Shown piece by piece: positions 25,762 through 33,151 of a stretch of 64,000 nt of DNA. Under the pieces are notes generated by a model, which saw only the letters and a program-made list of their open reading frames with translations, made no database searches and was not told the DNA's origin. Where the stretch lies: the NCBI GenBank assembly GCA_016713275.1, contig JADJPL010000013.1, forward strand, positions 62,001 through 126,000, read 5' to 3'. The position numbers and the translations under genes were made by a program. Origin of the DNA: Haliscomenobacter sp. Its GTDB lineage: Bacteria; Bacteroidota; Bacteroidia; Chitinophagales; Saprospiraceae. Numbering within the stretch: position 1 is the first letter of the stretch; every line of letters starts with the position of its first letter.

Positions 25762-26797
25762 ATGAAAAGGACAAGTTTCAATGTACTTGGGCTGGTATGG
25801 CTACTTTTGCTGGCCTCTTGTGGAAAAGACCCCCTGGAACCCGGCAACCTCGTTCCGCCCACAGTCGACCAAGATCCGGGTATACCGGCGATCGAAGTGA
25901 ACAACACCCGGTTGCATCTGGAAACGTTTGGCAACCCGTCGAATCCGGCGTTGATTTTTCTTCATGGCGGCCCGGGTACGGGCGATTTCCGGGCGTTTAC
26001 CCGTATGCTTCAACCCTATGATGGCTATAAGCTTACGGACGAATATTTTGTGATCATGTACGATCAGCGGGGCGCCGGATTATCCAGAAGGTATGGAGAC
26101 ATCCAGGCGGCCAATGGATTCTCCATTAAGGAATTGTCCCTGGCCAATTACCTGAAAGACCTGGAGGAAATCGTCAACCATTTTCTCCCCTTCAAAAAAG
26201 GTCATCCTCTTCGGGCACTCCTGGGGAGGCATGCACGCGATGATGTACGTCAACGCCCATCCGGATAAAGTCGCCGCTGTTATCCTCAGCGAACCAGGTT
26301 CGTTCAACGCTGCCATCGAGAATGAACTGAGTCTGGGCATCGCATCTACCAGTTTTTTCGGGGAGGCCACCAATGATGTATACTGGAACCACCAGCACAT
26401 TTCCCCCGACAACCACGACATGCTGGATTATTCCTATATGAATGGGTTTTTCAACGGACTGGGCCCGGATTACTACCACTTTAGCGAAACCGATATTTTG
26501 CCGGTATTCCGTTTTGGCGCTGTGGCCAGCGTCAATGACCTTGGTCCTGATGGTATGAAATCCGATGGAACTTACACGTTTGATTTTACCACGCATCTAA
26601 ATCAATTCCAAACGAAGGTTCTCTTTATTAACGGGGACTTGAATGAAGTGTTGACCCCCGAATTTCAGAAAAAAAATCGCGCCTTCCTCCCCAAATCGGA
26701 AATGAAAATCATCAACGGGGTTGGCCACGATCTAATTTGGGTCAACGCCGGAGACCATGTTAAACTGATTAAAACCTATTTGGACGAAGTCCTTTAA
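25762..26797 (+). CDS. Alpha/beta-hydrolase lipoprotein, proline-iminopeptidase-like (frameshifted)
   Basis: The first frame encodes a lipoprotein signal (LVWLLLLASC) and an alpha/beta-hydrolase start with the oxyanion segment FLHGGPGTGDFRAF and YDQRGAGLSRR. The second frame continues with VILFGHSWGGMHAMMYV (nucleophile Ser), a late acid region and GVGHDLIW (catalytic His). Removing one base in the AAAAAAGG run (26194-26201) joins them into 344 residues. Family members are aminopeptidases or esterases. The gene follows an AraC-family regulator and precedes a small barrel protein. I favour an assembly error over a true pseudogene, since both halves are well conserved. Confidence 0.75.
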
Positions 26798-26872
26798 TCG
26801 GCTTATAGCGACGGGATTACCGGTGTTTTTCCCACTCGCTGCCCGTCGCAACAAGTCTAATCATACGACATT

Positions 26873-27550
26873 ATGAAAAAGAAAATGATCCTTTTCTCTT
26901 TGCTTGCGTGGACTGTATTCCAGGTGAATGCCCAAGACCGCAGGTCGGGAATCCTGGAAGGCAAAGAGCAATCTATCGGCGTGGCAACCGGCCTGGATTA
27001 TTCCATTTTGCCCATCCAGCTCACGTACCAACGCGGGGTTACCCTGCGCAACCTGAAATACCCCGTGATGCTTGGGGCAGAAGTGACAGTTCCCTTATTT
27101 GACCTGGACCTACTGGATAGCAGAATCCGATTGATTTCAGAAACCACCATCCTTCGGAAAAGGAATTTTGAAATACGAGGCGGCATTGACCCCGTGTTCG
27201 TAAACGTGAAAATGGAAACGGAACGCATGGCTTCCATTGGCGCCGATGCGCATTTTTTCATGGGACTTGTCAGTGAAAAATGGAATTTCGGTTTGGAAGG
27301 CAATTACAACCAGATTTTTTCCACCCATATCGTACATACCGATAAATATAGAGAGAACGTCTATGCGGCGGCTGTTGATGGGTGGTACAAGAATACGGCA
27401 TCGAATTGGAGAGCCGGCATCCTGGCAAACCGAACACTGGGAAGGGTGGACGTTTTTTTCCATGGAGGCTTGTCAACTACCGGGAAGTTTAATGCGTATT
27501 TGTTCGTTCCAACGATGTATATGCTCGTTGGGGTGAATCGAAGGTTTTAA
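26873..27550 (+). CDS. Small outer-membrane beta-barrel-like protein
   Basis: The 225-residue product has a signal peptide (MKKKMILFSLLAWTVFQVNAQ) and alternating amphipathic strands ending in the aromatic VNRRF, as in outer-membrane barrels of 8-10 strands. I do not recognise a family. It follows the hydrolase lipoprotein by 75 nt and ends before a strong terminator at 27622-27661, so the two may form one unit. Confidence 0.7.
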   Translation: MKKKMILFSLLAWTVFQVNAQDRRSGILEGKEQSIGVATGLDYSILPIQLTYQRGVTLRNLKYPVMLGAEVTVPLFDLDLLDSRIRLISETTILRKRNFEIRGGIDPVFVNVKMETERMASIGADAHFFMGLVSEKWNFGLEGNYNQIFSTHIVHTDKYRENVYAAAVDGWYKNTASNWRAGILANRTLGRVDVFFHGGLSTTGKFNAYLFVPTMYMLVGVNRRF

Positions 27551-27621
27551 AAAAACCTTTCAGAAGACGCGCCGGGAGGTGGTTTGAGCGCTTGGCGCAC
27601 CACGTTGGGCGAATGGGGAAC

Positions 27622-27661
27622 GCCGCCGGTTTGCGATTTTTTTGCAAACCGGCGGCTTTTT
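27622..27661 (+). terminator. Rho-independent terminator
   Basis: A 13-bp perfect stem (GCCGCCGGTTTGC and GCAAACCGGCGGC, 27622-27634 and 27644-27656) is followed by five Ts. It separates the barrel gene from the esterase gene. Confidence 0.85.
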
Positions 27662-27710
27662 GGTATACTTGATCGCTTGTAAGAAACCGGCAGGAAAAAC
27701 AGCAACGATC

Positions 27711-28562
27711 ATGAAAAAGCTATTCGTATTTTTAGTCTTTCTGGAAGTATCCTTCCTTGCCTTTGGGCAAAGCATTACCTACCGCACCCTCTCCGACATC
27801 CCGTACTACCCGGAAGCCGATCGCCGGGCCGATGCCTATATCCGGGAACGCTGCGTTTTGGACCTCTATGTGCCCACGGGAGAGAAAGGCTTCCCTACGG
27901 TGGTGTGGTTTCACGGCGGGGGACTGACCGGGGGGAACAAATCTATCCCGGAGGCCCTCCAAAACCAGGGGGTGGCCGTCGTTGCCGTCAATTACCGGTT
28001 ATCCCCTAAGGTGAAGGCGCCGGTCTATATTGAGGACGCGGCGGCAGCGGTGGCCTGGGTGTTCACTCATATTAACGATTACGGCGGCGATTCCACGCGG
28101 ATCTTTCTATCGGGCCATTCCGCAGGAGGTTACCTGGCCAGCATGGTCGGCCTGGATAAAAGCTGGTTAACCCCCCATGGGATCGACGCCAATGCCATCG
28201 CGGGTTTGGTTCCCTTCAGCGGCCATACCATCACCCATTTTACCATACGCCAGGAAAGAGGCATTCCAGACATCCGGCCCGTAATCGACAGCCTGGCGCC
28301 GCTGTACCACGTGCGGGCAGACGCGCCTCCTTTGCTGCTGATCACCGGCGACCGGGAACTGGAATTGCTGGGCCGCTACGAAGAAAACGCCTATTTAATG
28401 CGGATGATGAAGGTCGCCGGTCACCATCAAACCCGTCTGTTGGAACTGGACGGCTATGACCACGGCATGGCCGAGCCCGCTTTCCCTTTGCTGCTTAACG
28501 AGGTAAAAAGGGTTGTAGCAGAAAAAAATGCGGCTCATCCCGGGGCTAACCCCCGGCGGTGA
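27711..28562 (+). CDS. Exported alpha/beta-hydrolase (esterase/lipase type)
   Basis: From ATG 27711 the product is 283 residues with a signal peptide (LFVFLVFLEVSFLAFGQ). It has the HGGGLTGGNKS oxyanion motif, the nucleophile motif FLSGHSAGGYLASMV, an acid region at LITGDRELELLG and the catalytic His in LDGYDHGMAEPAF. This is the carbohydrate-esterase/lipase-like group with an HGGG motif. Substrate unknown. It sits after a terminator and before an independent SRPBCC gene, so it is probably monocistronic. Confidence 0.85.
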   Translation: MKKLFVFLVFLEVSFLAFGQSITYRTLSDIPYYPEADRRADAYIRERCVLDLYVPTGEKGFPTVVWFHGGGLTGGNKSIPEALQNQGVAVVAVNYRLSPKVKAPVYIEDAAAAVAWVFTHINDYGGDSTRIFLSGHSAGGYLASMVGLDKSWLTPHGIDANAIAGLVPFSGHTITHFTIRQERGIPDIRPVIDSLAPLYHVRADAPPLLLITGDRELELLGRYEENAYLMRMMKVAGHHQTRLLELDGYDHGMAEPAFPLLLNEVKRVVAEKNAAHPGANPRR

Positions 28563-28734
28563 GGGCGTTTTTGGTTGGCTTGGCGCAACGGGTTTGTTTT
28601 TTAAACAAAACGTTTTTAATTATTTATTTTGTTTAAAAAAAGTTTATTTTTGTGTGGGCATCAAGTGGCAGGCAGGCATTGCCTTCGCTGGCGCCCAGAA
28701 ATAATCCATTTTATTCACCCGAAGTCAAAAACCA

Positions 28735-29193
28735 ATGAAAAAAGTCCAATTCAGCCAAACGATTCACGCGCCCGCCGAGAAAGTGTACACCGCCATGCTC
28801 GGCCTGGAAAACCGGGAAACCTACCAGCAATGGACCTCGGTGTTTAATCCAACCTCCACGTACGAAGGCACTTGGGACAAGGGATCCAAAATTTTCTTTG
28901 TCGGAACCGACGAAAACGGCAAACGCGGTGGCATGATCTCAGAAATTGCGGAAAACATCCCCGCCCAATTCGTTTCCATCCGCCACTACGGCATTTTGGA
29001 CGGAGATTCCGAAATCACCGAAGGCCCTGAGGTGGAAAAATGGGCCGGTGGCCTGGAAACCTATTCCTTCGAAGAAACGGCCGGCGTCACCACCGTTACC
29101 GTAGAGGTAGATACCGTGGACGAGTATGTTGAGTATTTTAACAATACGTATCCGAATGCTTTGAACGTGCTGAAGGAACTGGCGGAGAAATAA
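28735..29193 (+). CDS. SRPBCC/START-like domain protein
   Basis: The 152-residue protein starts KKVQFSQTIHAPAEKVYTAML and has the ligand-cavity fold pattern of the SRPBCC superfamily (AHSA1/polyketide-cyclase-like). No catalytic motif is visible. A TATTTTTG at 28645-28652 is a possible -7 element, without a well-spaced TTG. Role unknown; such proteins bind hydrophobic ligands. Confidence 0.75.
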   Translation: MKKVQFSQTIHAPAEKVYTAMLGLENRETYQQWTSVFNPTSTYEGTWDKGSKIFFVGTDENGKRGGMISEIAENIPAQFVSIRHYGILDGDSEITEGPEVEKWAGGLETYSFEETAGVTTVTVEVDTVDEYVEYFNNTYPNALNVLKELAEK

Positions 29194-29388
29194 GGGGGCG
29201 GGTGTTTTTCCTCTTTTTTATGTTTGCTATTTTTCTTACATTTCAAAAACAATACATGGCGCGTAATGGGCTGCTGTTTGTTAACCGTCCATTCCCCCAT
29301 GTGTTTATAAAAGGTAATTGCTGAACAAACCGCTATCTGGCGGGTATAATAACAAACATACATTAAAACACCGTTTAACGCTGAACCG

Positions 29389-30321
29389 ATGGGGCATGTG
29401 TCAATAGGAATCATAGGGCTGGGATGGGTTGGAGCAAGTACCGCTATTTCCATTCTCCAGCGGGGAATCTGCCAGGAACTGCTTTTATGCGATTCGAAAC
29501 CAGGTCTTGCCGAAGGCGAGGCGATGGACCTGAACCATGGGTCCTCCTTTTATCCAACAGCCAGGGTGAAAGCGGTGGATATTTCGGAGATGAAACACTG
29601 CAACGCCATCGTGATCACGGCTGGCCGCGGAGGGAAACCCAACGAATCCAGGTTGGACCTGCTCAACGACAACATTAGTATTGCCAAAAGTATCGCCGAG
29701 CAACTAAAGGGGTTTCAGGGGATATTGGTCATTGTGGCGAATCCGGTAGATGTGCTGACGTACTATTATCAAAAATTTTCCGGATTGCCGCCTGGAAGGG
29801 TCATTGGAACGGGAACCATGCTCGATACCGCCAGACTGCGGGAGATTATTGGCAGAAAATTAGGCGTTGATCCGAGAAGCATACATGCTCAAGTGGTCGG
29901 CGAACACGGCGATTCTGAAACCATTCTTTGGTCTACGGCTACGATTGCAGGCATGAAATTGAGGGATTGGAATGGCTGGCTACCGGCCTACGAAGAGGAG
30001 ATTGCCGACCAGGTTAAAAAGGCCGCTTACGAAATCATTCGGAGAAAAGGCGCCACCAACCACGCTATTGGATTGGTGACGGCCACCCTTTTGAAATGGG
30101 TGCTTCGGGGCGAAAAAAGGGTCATCAATTTGTCCACCGTCATTTCGGGCCCTTACGGGCTCCAGGATGTGGCCCTCTCCCTGCCCGCGTTGGTGTCGAA
30201 TCATGGTGTCCTCGAAATCCTGGAGGTGGGAATGAGTATGGACGAAAGGACCAAATTCCTGAATTCCGCAAGCATCATCCGTAAGGCCATCGAAAGCGTT
30301 CAACCTTCAACGCCACAGTAG
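29389..30321 (+). CDS. Lactate/malate dehydrogenase family, unusual specificity loop
   Basis: The 310-residue protein is a typical LDH/MDH-fold enzyme: GIIGLGWVGAS NAD site, the acidic residue after LLLCD for NAD, GTGTMLDTARLREII (substrate-binding Arg) and VVGEHGDSETILWS (catalytic His). The GTGTxLDTAR pattern favours L-lactate dehydrogenase. However, the position that is Gln in LDH and Arg in MDH (ITAGRGGKPNESR, residue 82) is Gly here, so it may act on another 2-oxoacid. It has no obvious metabolic partner beside it. Confidence 0.85.
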   Translation: MGHVSIGIIGLGWVGASTAISILQRGICQELLLCDSKPGLAEGEAMDLNHGSSFYPTARVKAVDISEMKHCNAIVITAGRGGKPNESRLDLLNDNISIAKSIAEQLKGFQGILVIVANPVDVLTYYYQKFSGLPPGRVIGTGTMLDTARLREIIGRKLGVDPRSIHAQVVGEHGDSETILWSTATIAGMKLRDWNGWLPAYEEEIADQVKKAAYEIIRRKGATNHAIGLVTATLLKWVLRGEKRVINLSTVISGPYGLQDVALSLPALVSNHGVLEILEVGMSMDERTKFLNSASIIRKAIESVQPSTPQ

Positions 30322-30397
30322 GGGTTGGCTCAAAAAAAACCCCCGTTTCCCGGAACGTTTCCCTGGCGCCAGACACATCAGGGAAATCGACCACGCC

Positions 30398-31447
30398 ATG
30401 AAAACACCCATTTGCCTTCTGTTTTTTGCCCTCTGGGCGGCTACGGCTGCTGCCCAGCCCAACAAGCGCGTTGCGCCGGCGCTCACCGAGTTTCTCAATA
30501 CCGAGTTTATGCTCAAGTTTCACGACCTGAAACTGGAAGCCGAAAGCCTCTCTGCCGGCCTTGCTGCGGGAGAAGCTCAACTGCGCCCGGAAGATCTGGT
30601 CCGTATCCGCACCGCCTACAACCAAACTGCCCAACGGGCCAATAAAATCCTGGAAAGCATCAAACAGGATTTCCTCGACCCCAAAAGCCTCAAAGCCATC
30701 GAATCCATGCCCCAAATCTATTCCGACGGACTCCAGCTGCGCATGATGGAGCTGTCGGAGTTTTATTCAGCCCACTTCGAACAAGCAGTGGCCGACGCGC
30801 AGGGGCAACAGCAGCTCGAAGGCAGCCCCCTGCTTTTTGCCATCACCGAACTGATCTCCCTGGCCAAAGGGCTGACCAGTTATTTCCGCCAGATGCAGCG
30901 CGAAGCCCGTCTCTACAGCGAAGATTACCTCAACCAGCACCTCATCAAACCCCATCGCTGGCGCTATTGGAACGAACTCGCTACCGGCGACGCTTCCCCC
31001 GACCATTACACCGATTATATCCAATACCAATCGACGCCCCAAAACTCGATGACGCCCGACATGCCGACGCCCAACTTCGACATGATGAACAACTACATCC
31101 TCCAATGGCAGCAATTGAAACAAAATCAGGCCGCTCAAAACCCGAACTATAACTACAATTACACGGATCCCAACTGGAATTCCAGTCAAAACCAGACCTC
31201 CCCCCCGGCTACTGAGCCTCCCATCTGGACCAACCCCGATCCGGGTATGGAGCCCCTGCCGGTAGATACCCTCCTGACCCCGTCCCCGGATACGCTCCTT
31301 TTGAACAAAGACCCGTTCAAATACCCGAAAACAGCGGAGGAAGGGAAAAAACTACCCAAATCCGAATCGCCCGATAATATCCCCGCAACGAAAAAGACCC
31401 CTGCCGCGCCCCCGAAAAAAACGGGCGCTAACAACGGAAACGAATAA
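30398..31447 (+). CDS. Unknown exported protein with Q/N/P-rich tail
   Basis: The 349-residue product has a signal peptide (PICLLFFALWAATAAAQ), a helical domain to about residue 200, and a low-complexity tail rich in Gln, Asn, Pro and Tyr ending in a Lys/Pro-rich segment. I recognise no family. It heads the run of secreted or surface genes to 40.1 kb, with a 40-nt gap before the papain-like peptidase, and may be an anchor or substrate for it. Confidence 0.7.
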   Translation: MKTPICLLFFALWAATAAAQPNKRVAPALTEFLNTEFMLKFHDLKLEAESLSAGLAAGEAQLRPEDLVRIRTAYNQTAQRANKILESIKQDFLDPKSLKAIESMPQIYSDGLQLRMMELSEFYSAHFEQAVADAQGQQQLEGSPLLFAITELISLAKGLTSYFRQMQREARLYSEDYLNQHLIKPHRWRYWNELATGDASPDHYTDYIQYQSTPQNSMTPDMPTPNFDMMNNYILQWQQLKQNQAAQNPNYNYNYTDPNWNSSQNQTSPPATEPPIWTNPDPGMEPLPVDTLLTPSPDTLLLNKDPFKYPKTAEEGKKLPKSESPDNIPATKKTPAAPPKKTGANNGNE

Positions 31448-31487
31448 GCCCGAATTTTTTTCGCCGATTCAACGCTCAAGAAAAACC

Positions 31488-32942
31488 ATGAACAAGATCC
31501 TGCTTTTGACATTCTTCCTGGCGGTTGCGGGTTTCGCACCTGTAGCCGCTCAGGAAGCCTTCCCCGGAGGATTGCTCCTCGACGACGAGGCTGTTTACGA
31601 TGGCCTTCCCCGTCTGAGCCGGAACCCGGGGTTGAAAACCGCCCTTCCTGCTTTCGTCAGCCTGGAAGCCTATTGCCCGGAGGTGCGCCATCAGGGAGAT
31701 ATATACTCTTGCGTTGGATGGGCCGTTGGGTACGGCGCCCTGAGCATCCAGCGGGCTATTTACAACCAATGCACCGACCGCAACCTCATTACCAGTCAGG
31801 CCCACTCGGCGCTCTTCCTTTTTAATCAGGTGAAAACCGATTGCCAAAAAGGCGCACGGCTCAGCGATGCCATGGCTTTCCTCAAAGAAAAAGGCGATTG
31901 CCTGGCCCGCGAATTCGATCTCGACGTGAACGACTGCGACAAATTACCTGCGCCCGATGTGGCTCAGCGTGCCAAACGCTTTGCCATTGCCGATTACCTG
32001 ACCCTGTTCGAGCCGTCCGAACCCTACCAGACCAAGGTAGAACAGGTGAAAACGGCCCTGGCTAATAAAAAGGCGGTGGTGGTAGGACTGCAGGTGCGAA
32101 AAAATTTCTACCAGTTGCAGCAGGCCCGGTTTTGGTGGCCCGATTTAGGCAACACCACTCCCGCAGGAGGCCATGCGCTGGTCGTGGTGGGGTACGACGA
32201 CCGCGCCGGCGCTTTCCGGTTGTTCAATTCGTGGGGCCCCAACTGGGGCGAAAGGGGCTATATCTGGATAAAATACGAGCATTTTGCCCAACATGCCAAA
32301 TACGGATACGTGCTCCAGCTCTTTGGCGCTTCCGGGCCTTCGGCGCCCCATGCGGCCTACGATCATCTGGTTGCCGCCCGCCCCATGGCCGAGCTCGCCG
32401 GCGCATTCCAGTTCCGGCACCTGACAGGCTACGACGCGTATGGAAAGCCCGCGTTCGGCCAGGATAGCGTGCGCTATAACGGCAGGTACTATACCCTGAG
32501 CCGCAAAGACTGGCCCGTCGGGCAGCTGTTTCAACTGCTGGTCATGTCCGGGCGCCCGGAAGAGTACCTCTACGTGTTCAGCATCGACGCCCGCCGCCAG
32601 GTCAAGGTGCATTTTCCCCGGGAGGAACAGGTTTCGGGAAAAATCCGCCGCGAAAGTGGGCTCGTTCTCCCCGGAAATGCCGCTATCGTCATTCCCGGTC
32701 CGGAAAAAGCCCTCCAACTGGCCACTCCCGGAACCGACCGGCTGATCGTGCTCTATTGCCGCCAGCCTATCAACGACCTGGATGGCTTGTGCCGCATCCT
32801 CGCTCAATATCAGGGCGATTTCTGGAGCTACCTCCTCCGCGCTATCCAACGGTACGTCATCCCCCCTTCGGACATCCAATATGCCCTCAACAAATCCAGT
32901 TCAAAGCCCAAACCCGCTCTGCCGGGTATATTGTCCCTTTGA
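31488..32942 (+). CDS. Exported papain-like (C1A) peptidase with probable DUF4384 domain
   Basis: The 484-residue protein has a signal peptide, then a papain-fold domain (about 50-270) with the oxyanion Gln and catalytic Cys in HQGDIYSCVGWAVGYGA, the catalytic His in GGHALVVVGYDD and the Asn in FNSWGPNWGERGYIW. The C-terminal part (about 330-470) resembles DUF4384 (YLYVFSIDARRQVKVHFPRE, then AIVIPGPEKAL), a domain often paired with caspases and serine proteases; this assignment is from memory. Lying between an unknown exported protein and a caspase protein, it may belong to the same surface proteolysis system. The stop lies about 25 nt before a repeat array. Confidence 0.85.
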   Translation: MNKILLLTFFLAVAGFAPVAAQEAFPGGLLLDDEAVYDGLPRLSRNPGLKTALPAFVSLEAYCPEVRHQGDIYSCVGWAVGYGALSIQRAIYNQCTDRNLITSQAHSALFLFNQVKTDCQKGARLSDAMAFLKEKGDCLAREFDLDVNDCDKLPAPDVAQRAKRFAIADYLTLFEPSEPYQTKVEQVKTALANKKAVVVGLQVRKNFYQLQQARFWWPDLGNTTPAGGHALVVVGYDDRAGAFRLFNSWGPNWGERGYIWIKYEHFAQHAKYGYVLQLFGASGPSAPHAAYDHLVAARPMAELAGAFQFRHLTGYDAYGKPAFGQDSVRYNGRYYTLSRKDWPVGQLFQLLVMSGRPEEYLYVFSIDARRQVKVHFPREEQVSGKIRRESGLVLPGNAAIVIPGPEKALQLATPGTDRLIVLYCRQPINDLDGLCRILAQYQGDFWSYLLRAIQRYVIPPSDIQYALNKSSSKPKPALPGILSL

Positions 32943-32951
32943 TGCTGGAAG

Positions 32952-33093
32952 TGGAATGTGGTGGTTAGTGGTGGTTAGTGGTTAGTGATTAGTGGTTGGT
33001 GGTTAGTGGTTGGGGTGGGGGGGGTGGTAAGCGGTCGGGGCCCGGCCCACCACTCACTAACCACTAACCACTAACCACTAACCACCACCACTA
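32952..33093. repeat. GGTTAGTG inverted short-word array
   Basis: A direct arm of GTGGTTAGTG-type words (about 32967-33015), a G/C-rich loop, and an inverted arm of CACTAACCAC words (about 33049-33088) can fold into a long imperfect hairpin. It lies between the papain-like gene and the caspase gene and may uncouple them. A TATCTTTG sequence at 33100-33107, right after the array, could be the -7 element for the caspase gene. Confidence 0.85.
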
Positions 33094-33151
33094 ATTTCTT
33101 ATCTTTGAACCAGATTGAACAACGCGCATATCCTAAACCAACCCAATAACT

